Part shown: positions 52,759 through 61,318 of the stretch, piece by piece | How positions within the stretch are numbered: position 1 is the stretch's first letter | How the letters are laid out: each line of letters starts with the position of its first letter | Assembly (NCBI GenBank): GCA_963835935.1 | Contig: CAWIHK010000001.1 | Span: 1,550,001 to 1,614,000 of the forward strand | Source of the DNA: CAWIHK01 sp963835935 | Lineage (GTDB): Bacteria; Bacteroidota; Ignavibacteria; UBA10030; CAVZMI01 | Direction: 5' to 3' | DNA length: 64,000 bases | Program-made: the position numbers and the translations under genes | Notes under the pieces: model-generated | Seen by the model: only the letters and a program-made list of their open reading frames with translations | Database searches by the model: none | What the model was told of the DNA's origin: nothing

Positions 52759-53703
52759 ATGGTTACATCTGCATTTAAAATTACGGGCGTTGAATTTCAG
52801 AATCGCGTTCTGACGGCATCTGGAACGTTTGGATATGGTGATGAAGTAAATGAGATTACCGACGTTAATCGGCTCGGAGGCATTGTCACCAAATCGTTAT
52901 CGTTAAAACCGAGAGATGGCAATCCACCGCCTCGAATTGCCGAGACTCCAAGCGGGATGTTGAATTCAATCGGCCTGGCGAATATTGGGATTCACAATTT
53001 CATCGCACAAAAATTACCATATCTTCAAAAACTCAAAACGAACGTAATCGTCAACATTGCCGCGAGTTCGATAGAAGAATATTGTGCCGTGCTGGATCTT
53101 CTGAATCAACACGAAGGCATTGCAGGTTACGAGATCAACGTTTCGTGTCCGAATGTGAACGAAGGTGGAATGAATTTTGGAATCAAATGCGAGATGACAG
53201 CCGAAATTACACGCCGGCTTCGTGCTTTGACGAAAAGACTTTTAATCATCAAGCTTACACCTAACGTCACGACCATCGGAGAATTTGCACGGGCATGCGA
53301 ATCGGAAGGTGCCGATGCATTGTCTGTGATCAATACGCTTGTCGGCATGAGTGTTAATATCTATACACATGAACCGAGAATTTCAAGCGTCACTGGCGGG
53401 TTGTCAGGACCGGCTATTAAACCTATCGCGTTAGCAAAAGTGTTTGAGTGTGCGCGCAGCGTGAAAATCCCTATTATCGGAATCGGCGGAATAATGAATT
53501 GGAGAGACGCGATCGAATTTTTCCTCGTTGGAGCTTCGGCTGTACAGATCGGAACAGCAAATTTTATTAATCCGGGAACGGGTGCTGAAGTGGTAGAAGG
53601 AATAAAAAGTTTTTGTGAAGAACAAAACATCGATGATGTCGGTGAATTGATCAGTGCGATGAAACCTGGTAAAACTACATCGATTATTCAGAGCTGGTTA
53701 TGA
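52759..53703 (+). CDS. pyrD: Dihydroorotate dehydrogenase, class 1B catalytic subunit
   Basis: 314 residues, FMN TIM barrel. TASGTFGYGDEV, NSIGLANIGIHNF, the catalytic Cys in INVSCPNVNEGG, KLTPNVT and IIGIGGIMNWRDAIEF. Class 1B follows from the pyrK partner. It oxidises dihydroorotate to orotate in pyrimidine synthesis. It overlaps folC by 4 bp. Confidence 0.97.
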   Translation: MVTSAFKITGVEFQNRVLTASGTFGYGDEVNEITDVNRLGGIVTKSLSLKPRDGNPPPRIAETPSGMLNSIGLANIGIHNFIAQKLPYLQKLKTNVIVNIAASSIEEYCAVLDLLNQHEGIAGYEINVSCPNVNEGGMNFGIKCEMTAEITRRLRALTKRLLIIKLTPNVTTIGEFARACESEGADALSVINTLVGMSVNIYTHEPRISSVTGGLSGPAIKPIALAKVFECARSVKIPIIGIGGIMNWRDAIEFFLVGASAVQIGTANFINPGTGAEVVEGIKSFCEEQNIDDVGELISAMKPGKTTSIIQSWL

Positions 53704-54989
53704 AGAAGAATTCATTTCAGGATTCACTCAAATATCTTTATTCTCTCCAAAAGACAGGAATTAAATTCGGTTTACAAAATATTGCCGGACTCCTGGCAAG
53801 TATCGGGAATCCGCATGGCAATTTTCCGACAATCCATATTGCAGGAACAAACGGTAAGGGATCGACGGCTTCGATGATAGCTGCAATTCTCACGTCTGCA
53901 GGATACAAAACAGGTTTGTATACTTCTCCGCACCTTGTGTCATTCACAGAAAGAATTCGAATCGACGGAAAACAAATTCCGGAAAAAATTGTCGGCCAAT
54001 ATACACAACGTTTGCGGCCTGTCATTCAGGAATTAGACGCTACTTTTTTTGAAGTAACGACCGCAATAGCATTTAAATATTTTTCAGATGAGAAAGTCGA
54101 TGTGGCAGTTGTCGAAACCGGATTAGGCGGGCGCCTCGACGCTACAAATATATTATCACCACTCATAACAATCATCACTTCGATCGATTACGATCACATG
54201 GATCTTCTTGGAAAATCACTTTCGGCAATCGCGCGGGAGAAAGCGGGAATTATGAAACCGATTACTCCGTTAATTACCGGTGAAACAAAGGAAAACGTTC
54301 TGAAAGTATTTAAGAAGACCGCTGTGAAATTAAAAGTTCCGATTTCAGTAGTTGGAGAATTAACAGAAGTTCTTAATCATAAACATTCCCTCACAGGAAC
54401 GGTGGCGACTATCAGAACGCCGTTGCGTGTCTATAAAAATATCCGGATCGGACTTACTGGCCATTTTCAGATAATAAATGCATCGATGGCGATTCTTTGC
54501 GTCGAATTGTTGACGCCCTATTTTAAAATTCCTGTTAAAGCTATACAATCCGGCTTAGAAAATACGAGGATGTATTCTGGGCTGAGAGGCCGGATGGAGA
54601 TACTTTCGAAACGTCCATTGGTCATGCTCGACTGTGCACACAATCCACAAGGCATTCAACAAACAATTACGGCCGTCAGATCATTTTTTGATAAAAAAGT
54701 TATCATCGTTTTTGGAGTTATGGAAGATAAAGATTATTCAAAAATGATGGATCTGTTAATTCCAATCACTCAGGTACTTGTTGCTGTTGAAGCAAAAACT
54801 AAACGAGCACTAAAGGCAAAAGAAATACTCAGGGAAGCTAAGCGGCGGGGAATGAGTGCGATGGAAGGTCCCGAAACCTGGAAAGGGCTCGAAAGAGCCA
54901 TACGGCTTGCAGATAGAACATCGTGGCCGATTTTAGTTATCGGATCTAATTATGTTATTGGTGAAATTATCCGAAGATATGAATCATAG
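53700..54989 (+). CDS. folC: Folylpolyglutamate synthase / dihydrofolate synthase
   Basis: 429 residues, Mur-ligase fold. ATP loop HIAGTNGKGSTASMIAAIL, TSPHLVSFTERIRIDG, VVETGLGGRLDATN, and the C-terminal LDCAHNPQGIQQT. It adds glutamate to folates (and possibly to dihydropteroate, the product of FolP in this window). Confidence 0.96.
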   Translation: MKKNSFQDSLKYLYSLQKTGIKFGLQNIAGLLASIGNPHGNFPTIHIAGTNGKGSTASMIAAILTSAGYKTGLYTSPHLVSFTERIRIDGKQIPEKIVGQYTQRLRPVIQELDATFFEVTTAIAFKYFSDEKVDVAVVETGLGGRLDATNILSPLITIITSIDYDHMDLLGKSLSAIAREKAGIMKPITPLITGETKENVLKVFKKTAVKLKVPISVVGELTEVLNHKHSLTGTVATIRTPLRVYKNIRIGLTGHFQIINASMAILCVELLTPYFKIPVKAIQSGLENTRMYSGLRGRMEILSKRPLVMLDCAHNPQGIQQTITAVRSFFDKKVIIVFGVMEDKDYSKMMDLLIPITQVLVAVEAKTKRALKAKEILREAKRRGMSAMEGPETWKGLERAIRLADRTSWPILVIGSNYVIGEIIRRYES

Positions 54990-54996
54990 AAATTAC

Positions 54997-55025
54997 TTGA
55001 CTTTCAGGGGTAGATAAAGTATATT
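54997..55025 (+). promoter_or_regulatory. Promoter of rho with a long leader
   Basis: TTGACT, 17-nt spacer, TATATT. The leader is about 180 nt and includes the hairpin GCGTG/CACGC and a GGGGTAG...ACCACCC pairing (55051-55088). rho genes are often autoregulated through their leader, but I see no leader peptide. Confidence 0.6.
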
Positions 55026-55210
55026 TATTTTATAATAGATTTAAAAGAATGGGGTAGCGTGATGAGGGGAAAGCACGCGTAACCACCCAAAAGGACACAT
55101 CAGTTAACTAATCGCGAGTCCACCCAGATCTAATAATTATTGGATGTAAAAATCAGGACTTTAATTAATAAATCAAACGAATTTTATTCTATCAATAAGG
55201 ACTTACTTCT

Positions 55211-56464
55211 ATGTCAATGGATATTGCTGAGCTAAAATCCAAAAAAATCTCAGAGCTCACCTTAATCGCAAAGGAACTTAATATTTCCGGCTACAGTGAT
55301 CTCCGGAAACAAGAACTGATCTTCCGAATTCTGGAAGCACAAACAGAAGCAGATGGGCTGAACTTCAGCAAAGGTGTGCTCGAAGTCTTGCCTGATGGAT
55401 ATGGATTTCTTCGAGCCGTCGATTACAATTATCTCCCTTCTCCTGATGACATCTATGTTTCTCCATCCCAGATAAAAAAATTCAGTCTGCGAACCGGTGA
55501 CTCAGTTAGTGGCCAGGTCCGTCCTCCAAAAGAAGGAGAGAGATTTTTCGCTTTACTCCGCGTCGAAGCGGTCAATGACGAGAATCCGGATACGATCAGG
55601 GATCGAGTCTTGTTTGACAACCTGACACCATTATACGCAAACCAGCGTATTCATCTGGAGACTTCGCCTGGTGAATATTCTATGCGCATCATGGACCTGC
55701 TCAGTCCAATTGGCAACGGCAATCGTGGCATGATCGTCTCACCACCCAAAGCCGGTAAGACAATTCTCCTTCAAAAAATGGCCAACAGTATTACACGCAA
55801 TCATCCTGAAATTAAATTGATAGTGCTGCTCATTGATGAACGCCCCGAGGAAGTGACCGATATGGAACGATCGGTGCAGGCAGAAGTTATTTCCTCGACA
55901 TTCGATGAACCACCCGAGCGTCACGTCCAGGTTTCCGATATGGTTCTGGAAAAAGCAAAACGATTGGTTGAATCAAAGAAGCATGTCGTTGTTCTCCTTG
56001 ACAGCATCACTCGTTTAGCGCGAGCGCACAATACGGTTGTCCCGCATTCCGGAAAAATACTCTCCGGTGGTGTCGACGCAAATGCGCTTCATCGGCCGAA
56101 ACGATTCTTCGGAGCCGCGCGAAATATTGAAGAAGGCGGAAGCTTAACGATAATTGCGACAGCCCTTATCGAAACCGGAAGCCGCATGGATGAAGTGATT
56201 TTTGAGGAATTCAAAGGAACAGGCAACATGGAGGTTGTGCTTGATCGGAAGCTGTCGGATCGGCGTGTATTTCCGGCAATTGACGTGAATAAATCCGGAA
56301 CTAGAAAAGAAGAACTGTTGCTCGAACCCGACGAACTAAGCCGTGTCTGGATCTTAAGGAAGATTCTTAGCGAATTCAACAGTGTCGAAGCGATGGATTT
56401 CCTGCTCGAGAAGATGCGCGGTACAAAAACAAATAAGGAATTTCTCAAATCGATGAACAGTTAA
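55211..56464 (+). CDS. rho: Transcription termination factor Rho
   Basis: 417 residues. N-terminal helical domain (ELKSKKISELTLIAKELNIS), RNA-binding cold-shock-like fold (GVLEVLPDGYGFLRA), P-loop SPPKAGKTILLQKMANSI, LLIDERPEEVTDMERSV, R-loop DSITRLARAHN and a C-terminal SGTRKEELL. A compact form without a long insertion. It has its own promoter and terminator. Confidence 0.98.
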   Translation: MSMDIAELKSKKISELTLIAKELNISGYSDLRKQELIFRILEAQTEADGLNFSKGVLEVLPDGYGFLRAVDYNYLPSPDDIYVSPSQIKKFSLRTGDSVSGQVRPPKEGERFFALLRVEAVNDENPDTIRDRVLFDNLTPLYANQRIHLETSPGEYSMRIMDLLSPIGNGNRGMIVSPPKAGKTILLQKMANSITRNHPEIKLIVLLIDERPEEVTDMERSVQAEVISSTFDEPPERHVQVSDMVLEKAKRLVESKKHVVVLLDSITRLARAHNTVVPHSGKILSGGVDANALHRPKRFFGAARNIEEGGSLTIIATALIETGSRMDEVIFEEFKGTGNMEVVLDRKLSDRRVFPAIDVNKSGTRKEELLLEPDELSRVWILRKILSEFNSVEAMDFLLEKMRGTKTNKEFLKSMNS

Positions 56465-56504
56465 ACTGAAGATGAATTGCTAATGTTCTACACTTGATAT
56501 ATTT

Positions 56505-56540
56505 AAGCCGGTCCAAAATTTAGATCGGCTTTTATTTTTT
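56505..56540 (+). terminator. Intrinsic terminator after rho
   Basis: Stem AAGCCG/CGGCTT with inner GTC/GAT pairing and tail TTATTTTTT. Confidence 0.7.
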
Positions 56541-56737
56541 GGAGTATACGAACTGAAACAATGAAATGGAAAACATGAGAGAGGTTAGTGTTGATTCCGA
56601 TTTTTTCTCAAACCAAATTTTTCCAATACTCGCATATTCAAACGATTGTTGATTTTAAATATTTTGGTAGAAAGTTGGAAGTTAAGATTTTATATTGAAC
56701 AGTAAATGATGTAGAATGCTAATTGAAGAAAATATGC

Positions 56738-56766
56738 TTGACATTTAACAGTAATAGATTTATATT
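56738..56766 (+). promoter_or_regulatory. Promoter of the small outer-membrane protein gene
   Basis: TTGACA, 17-nt spacer, TATATT; close to consensus. The leader is about 80 nt. The remaining part of the gap (56541-56737) is A+T-rich and shows nothing else. Confidence 0.7.
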
Positions 56767-56850
56767 TTTCAAGGTTTCTTTTGATATAGTCCAATAAGAG
56801 AAACTTCACCTATCAATTCACACATGTACTAATTTATAAGGAGCCATATA

Positions 56851-57396
56851 ATGAAACGCATTCTTCTGATTTCCATGCTGTTGGTTATCGCGGTAAGCTT
56901 GTCATTTAGCCAGATGGCGTACAAAAAGGGCGACCAGGTTCTGAATATTGGGATTGGACTTGGCGGTTTTGCTGGTGCTTATGGTACAGGTGGAATTGCA
57001 ATCACCGGCGGATATGAATCTGCTATAACTGAAAACATCTCTTTAGGCGGTGTGATTGGTTATTCTTCATCATCCGAAACATACGATTATGGTTTTGGTA
57101 GTTATGGTTGGGATTATACCTATATTGTTATCGGTGCACGTGGCTCGTATCATGTGGATTTATTGCATAATCCCAATATCGACACGTACGGTGGAGTTAT
57201 GCTGGGTTATAATATCGTTTCATCAAAAGCAACTGGTTCGTGGAGTGGTGTATATGGGGCTTCTGCATCATCAAGCTATCTCGAATACGGCTTGTTTATC
57301 GGTGGTCGTTATTATCTTTCACCGAAATTGGCAATTCAGGCAGAGTTAGGATACGGCCTCGGTATCCTGAACATTGGTATTGCATATAAGTTATAA
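56851..57396 (+). CDS. Small outer-membrane beta-barrel protein
   Basis: 181 residues. Signal peptide MKRILLISMLLVIAVSLSFS, then glycine- and aromatic-rich strands (VLNIGIGLGGFAGAYGTGG, YIVIGARGSYHVDLL, LEYGLFIGGRYYLSP) ending LNIGIAYKL, with the strand pattern of an 8-stranded OmpA/OmpX-like barrel. AAGGAG precedes the ATG. Function unknown. It has a strong promoter and terminator, so it is probably abundant. Confidence 0.85.
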   Translation: MKRILLISMLLVIAVSLSFSQMAYKKGDQVLNIGIGLGGFAGAYGTGGIAITGGYESAITENISLGGVIGYSSSSETYDYGFGSYGWDYTYIVIGARGSYHVDLLHNPNIDTYGGVMLGYNIVSSKATGSWSGVYGASASSSYLEYGLFIGGRYYLSPKLAIQAELGYGLGILNIGIAYKL

Positions 57397-57419
57397 TCGT
57401 TTTTTCGTAAACGAATACA

Positions 57420-57454
57420 GGGAGAAAATCTAAAATGATTTTCTCCTTTTTTTT
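57420..57454 (+). terminator. Intrinsic terminator after the outer-membrane protein gene
   Basis: Perfect 10-bp stem GGAGAAAATC/GATTTTCTCC, 6-nt loop, eight T. Confidence 0.92.
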
Positions 57455-57543
57455 GCTCGTCACACTGTATTTGCTCGTCAAGTAGTCGCTGATTAATGAA
57501 GAATGTACATCGTGATTAAAGGAAAATTGATCATTAAAAAGAT

Positions 57544-57573
57544 AAAGGCGGTCTATTAAACCCGCCTTTTTTT
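57544..57573 (+). terminator. Second intrinsic terminator, possible end of a short RNA
   Basis: Stem AAAGGCGG/CCGCCTTT, 10-nt loop, seven T. No ORF lies between it and the previous terminator 90 bp upstream, so it may be a back-up terminator or the end of a small transcript. Confidence 0.75.
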
Positions 57574-57672
57574 GTTGCATTCACTTCCCATTTCTCGTAC
57601 ATTGTAATAAAAATTTCAGTTTTATCACCAATTCACTGCACAATTTAAGATAAGGTTGTGTAGGAGATCAAC

Positions 57673-58359
57673 ATGATCGAATGTCCTGTATGCAAAACAA
57701 ATAATAGCAACCTTGCCGTAACTTGCGTGCAATGTCATAGTTTTTTGCAGACACGCGTACAGACATTAAATTTTTTTGAAACTCTTTGGTTAATGACAGA
57801 ATCTCCAAAAGTCGCAATGAAACGAATAATTCTTTCCGAACAGAAAAACTATATTCATCTCCTAACAGGTGTGTTCGGAATAGGTTTATTTTGTTCATGG
57901 CTTTGGGTTGTTCGAGGCGGCTGGATGTTCGAGAACTTGCAATGGGCAATTCTTGCTTTAATCATCGTCGGTCCGATTGCAGGAATTTTTATAATGTATC
58001 TATCAACATTTATCATCCTGATACTCTCGAAATTATTGAAGGGGCGGGGCACGTATCGGAATGTTAAAGTTATTCTTGCGTATTCATTATTTCCATTAAG
58101 CCTTGCATCGGTTTTTCTCGTTCCGTTAGAGTTAGGTTTATTTGGGATGTACTTGTTCACTTCAAATCCGCCGATAGAACTCATCAAACCACTGGGAGCT
58201 TATCTCTTGATGGGATTGAATGCAATGGCGATTGTCTGGTCTTTCATCCTTTTTATGAAAGGGTCAAGAATCCTTTATGAATGGTCGACGATACGAAGTA
58301 TGTTACTCACACTTATGGCTTTCGGTTTTTTAAGCTGCATTTTTATTATAAAAATATGA
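57673..58359 (+). CDS. Zinc-ribbon Yip1-like membrane protein
   Basis: 228 residues. The N-terminal zinc ribbon CPVCKTNNSN...CVQCHSF is followed by FFETLWLMTESPKVAMKRII, an amphipathic Yip1-style entry, and five membrane helices (for example LLTGVFGIGLFCSWLWVV, FIMYLSTFIILILSKLL). Function unknown. ATG with GGAGATCAAC upstream. It overlaps the zincin gene by 4 bp. Confidence 0.8.
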   Translation: MIECPVCKTNNSNLAVTCVQCHSFLQTRVQTLNFFETLWLMTESPKVAMKRIILSEQKNYIHLLTGVFGIGLFCSWLWVVRGGWMFENLQWAILALIIVGPIAGIFIMYLSTFIILILSKLLKGRGTYRNVKVILAYSLFPLSLASVFLVPLELGLFGMYLFTSNPPIELIKPLGAYLLMGLNAMAIVWSFILFMKGSRILYEWSTIRSMLLTLMAFGFLSCIFIIKI

Positions 58360-58754
58360 TAGGAATTACACAGGAGGAATTTGAAGAAATAGCTGAAGAA
58401 GCGTTTAATATTTTACCGGCTAAGTTTCGTGATGCAGTTGACAACGTGGAAATAGTCGTCGAGGATCGTCCGTCGCCGGAAGATCAAGGACGCTTTGAGG
58501 GAAGCGGGCGGCTTCTTGGATTGTACAAGGGGATTCCATTAACACACAGAGGGCCATGGTATGGGACTTCGCCGACGCTTCCGGATCGAATTTATCTCTA
58601 TCAAAAAAATATTGAATCGATATGCAGATCACGCGCTGAGTTACAGCGGCAAATTACATCAACCTTGTATCACGAACTTGGACATTATTTTGGTATGTCG
58701 GAATCTGAAATTCGCCAAGCAATGGAAGATGACGGATGGTCAACTTCCTTATGA
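58356..58754 (+). CDS. Zincin-like metallopeptidase (DUF1025/MMP-like family)
   Basis: 132 residues from ATG 58356; the frame opens 25 codons earlier inside the Yip1-like gene. FEEIAEEAFNILPAKFRDAV and VEIVVEDRP are the family start, and HELGH in TSTLYHELGHYFGMSESEI gives the zinc site. A minimal cytoplasmic metalloprotease-like protein of unknown substrate. It is coupled to the Yip1-like gene by an ATGA overlap. Confidence 0.9.
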   Translation: MIGITQEEFEEIAEEAFNILPAKFRDAVDNVEIVVEDRPSPEDQGRFEGSGRLLGLYKGIPLTHRGPWYGTSPTLPDRIYLYQKNIESICRSRAELQRQITSTLYHELGHYFGMSESEIRQAMEDDGWSTSL

Positions 58755-58802
58755 GAGTTTATAAATCATCAATAACACATCTTGAATGGAGGAATACAGC
58801 AC

Positions 58803-59102
58803 ATGTCTCGAATTATTTTGATTGTGAATTACGAAATCGATCCGGCAAAACGTGAGCAATATCTTGAATTAGCCCGAAGAATAAAAGAGCATTACACTAC
58901 GGAACTAAAATCGAACTATTCGGTCTTCGAACAGAAAGGGAGGCCGAATCATTTTACTGAAATGTTTATGTGTGAGTCCCAGCAAGAATTTGACGCTCTT
59001 GAAGAAAACCAGACGGAAAAGACAGAATCCCTGCTGGAGGAACTTCAGGGATGCGTTAAAGCTGGGAAAATGAAATATTCAACATATACCGAGATATTAT
59101 AG
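58803..59102 (+). CDS. Small alpha/beta protein, possibly a dimeric ferredoxin-like fold
   Basis: 99 residues from ATG 58803, with GGAGGA upstream. MSRIILIVNYEIDPAKREQY begins like an antibiotic-biosynthesis-monooxygenase or stress-responsive dimeric alpha/beta barrel domain, and YSVFEQKGRPNHFTEMFMCE fits its second half. No catalytic motif is evident and the family is not certain. It ends 6 bp before a terminator. Confidence 0.65.
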   Translation: MSRIILIVNYEIDPAKREQYLELARRIKEHYTTELKSNYSVFEQKGRPNHFTEMFMCESQQEFDALEENQTEKTESLLEELQGCVKAGKMKYSTYTEIL

Positions 59103-59107
59103 ATGAA

Positions 59108-59139
59108 GAAAGGGCGCTCTAACCCGGCGCCCTTTCTTT
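59108..59139 (+). terminator. Intrinsic terminator
   Basis: Perfect 10-bp stem GAAAGGGCGC/GCGCCCTTTC, 9-nt loop, short T tract. Confidence 0.85.
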
Positions 59140-59227
59140 GCTCATCGACCTTTTAAGGTTCTGTCCAGATTCCACACTTTCTACATTTCAGTTTTATATA
59201 AATCGCCACCGATGGAAGGAATATTTC

Positions 59228-59927
59228 GTGCAAAAGAATGTATTAATCAGCGGTGCAAGTGGCGGACTTGGATCAGTCATCACGTCGTTTCTGCTGAAAA
59301 GAGAATTTCGAGTCATCGCACTCGGAAAAACATCCGACTCATTGAATCGATTGAAAAAAGAAAACCAATCTAATCAACTTTACACCATTCAATGTAACCT
59401 GTTTTCAGAAAAGGAGGTTCACTCATCTTTTGAAGAAGCAATCGAGCAGTATGATGGTGTTGATATCTCTGATTGCGGCGGTTGGCGGAATTCATCCGCG
59501 GAAAACTGTCGGCGAACTCTCAATTGAAGAATGGAAATCGATGATCGACCTAAACCTCACTTCTGCATTTCTTCTCATGAGCGAAATGGAACGCCATTTA
59601 TCAAATAAAACATACGGGCGAATAATAACGATTGGCGCCATGAGCGCATTACAGCCTTCGGCGGGACGCGGAGCATATTCGGCTTCAAAAGCAGCTCTCG
59701 TAGCATTGACAAAGACTGTGGCTGAAGAATTTAAAGGGACTGGGAAAACTGCAAATGTGATTGTCCCGGGAATAATACGAACTAAATCCAATCTTGAATC
59801 GATGCCTGATGAAGATTCATCACATTGGGTTGATCCGATCGACATCGCGCAATTAATCCTCCATCTTTGTTCGGATGCCGGAAATTCCATTAATGGTGCC
59901 GTCATTCCGATTTTGGGTGGTTTGTGA
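59228..59927 (+). pseudogene. Short-chain dehydrogenase split by one frameshift
   Basis: From GTG 59228 (AAGGA upstream) the frame gives LISGASGGLGSVITSFLLK and runs to YDGVDI. The rest, LIAAVGGIHPRKTVGELSIEE, GAMSALQPSAGRGAYSASKA and IVPGIIRTKSNLES, is one frame over up to 59927. Removing one base near 59465-59470 restores a normal SDR of about 232 residues with YSASK. It is FabG-like. Either recently broken or a sequence error; substrate unknown. Confidence 0.85.
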
Positions 59928-60009
59928 CTTGATTTTTTAGGCTTACTATCGTATTATCATGTAGTAATTTTAAGGAATCCATCCGACCGCAAAATCAGGA
60001 ATTTACCAA

Positions 60010-60459
60010 ATGAACTTAAAAGAAAAGATTAGTGAAGATTTAAAAACTGCAATGAAATCCGGTGATAAATTGCGGTTAGAAACAATTCGGACAATATGCG
60101 CAGGAATAATTGAATTTGAGAAACGAGGTTTAAATAGAGAATTAACTGAAGACGATGTCACACAGGTACTCCTGGCGAACGCAAAAAAACGCAAAGAAGC
60201 CATCGAGATGTTTGAAAAAGGAGGAAGACCGGATCTGGTAGAAAAAGAATCTAAGGAATTGGAAATCATTCGGGAATATCTCCCTAAGCAATTAAGTAAT
60301 GAAGAAATAGAATCTCGCCTCAAAGAAATAGTTGCACAGATAGGCGCTACGAGCGCGAAAGACCTGGGCAAAGTAATGGGTATTGCAATCAAAAAAATGA
60401 AAGGAACAGCGGACGGGAAGCTGATCCAGGAAATTGTAAAACGTTTACTTGGGAGTTGA
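60010..60459 (+). CDS. yqeY: YqeY/GatB-domain protein
   Basis: 149 residues. LKEKISEDLKTAMKSGDKLR, IEMFEKGGRPDLVEKESKEL, IREYLPKQLSNEEIE and ATSAKDLGKVMG are the YqeY pattern, related to the tail domain of GatB. It may bind tRNA or support amidation; its role is not settled. 3 bp before cvpA. Confidence 0.94.
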   Translation: MNLKEKISEDLKTAMKSGDKLRLETIRTICAGIIEFEKRGLNRELTEDDVTQVLLANAKKRKEAIEMFEKGGRPDLVEKESKELEIIREYLPKQLSNEEIESRLKEIVAQIGATSAKDLGKVMGIAIKKMKGTADGKLIQEIVKRLLGS

Positions 60460-60462
60460 AAA

Positions 60463-61023
60463 ATGAATATAACTGACATTCTTATCATCATTTTTATTTT
60501 AATTTCCTTCGTCATAGGTATTCGCGACGGATTATTAAAAAAATTATTCGCTATCATCGGTGTAATCTTAGCGCTTGTCATGGCTACAAAATATATGAAA
60601 GAGGGTGGCCATTATGTGCAAGACTTTTTTAAAATGGAATCTGAAACGTCGTTCATCATCAGTTTTGCATTTATTTTTGTTATCGTTGTCGTGTTGACAA
60701 ATTTTATTTATCGATGGTTTGGAAATGAAAATAAAGGATATCATTTGTGGGATAGAATCGCCGGCGGTGTTGTTGGAATTGCAGAGGGCGCTGTTGTGTT
60801 GAGCCTCGTCCTAATACTCATGAACTTATTCGATGTCCCTTCAAGAGAAGAAAAAAAGACATCGACTTTTTATGAGTCCGTTTCTTCTGTTGCGCCCGCT
60901 ATGTTCGATGAATTTAATAAACTGTTTCCCAATACTAAAAAATTCAAAGAAGAATTATATAACGCAATTGAACGATACAAAAAGTTAGAAGCCAGTCCTG
61001 AAGGACAGGGTAAAAAGAAGTAA
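60463..61023 (+). CDS. CvpA family membrane protein
   Basis: 186 residues with four membrane helices: ITDILIIIFILISFVIGIRD and GLLKKLFAIIGVILALVMAT are the usual CvpA opening, SFIISFAFIFVIVVVLTNFI and GVVGIAEGAVVLSLVLILMN follow, and a charged tail ends it. The family is linked to colicin V export and envelope homeostasis. It precedes mutS2, a frequent neighbour. Confidence 0.9.
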   Translation: MNITDILIIIFILISFVIGIRDGLLKKLFAIIGVILALVMATKYMKEGGHYVQDFFKMESETSFIISFAFIFVIVVVLTNFIYRWFGNENKGYHLWDRIAGGVVGIAEGAVVLSLVLILMNLFDVPSREEKKTSTFYESVSSVAPAMFDEFNKLFPNTKKFKEELYNAIERYKKLEASPEGQGKKK

Positions 61024-61026
61024 AAA

Positions 61027-61286
61027 CTGATGTTACGCAAAATGATAATAATCATGAACTTTCGCATTTATGGGTTACCTCGATAGAATCCGCCAAAGAG
61101 ACTGGCGGATCACTCGGTAACCGACACCTCGGCTATACTCGGTGTCACAACAAATTAGCATGGTCACTGAGCCGTGCACCGAACATGTTGAGGTGTGATC
61201 CCGGCGGAAGTCGGGATCGTATCGGGCGAAGCCATGCCTTCGGCAGAAGTGACCATTACAGGAAATGGCTCTTTGCGTAACATCAG
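61027..61286 (+). repeat. 260-bp element of nested inverted repeats
   Basis: Bounded by a perfect 15-bp inverted repeat, CTGATGTTACGCAAA (61027-61041) and its complement (61272-61286). Inside are GGTTACC/GGTAACC with ATCCGCCA/TGGCGGAT, GACACC/GGTGTC, and TGGTCACT/AGTGACCA enclosing a GATCCCG...CGGGATC palindrome (61197-61218). No ORF. It looks like a MITE-like unit or structured RNA between cvpA and mutS2. Confidence 0.8.
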
Positions 61287-61318
61287 TAATAAAATATTTT
61301 TTTTCACAACATACGATC

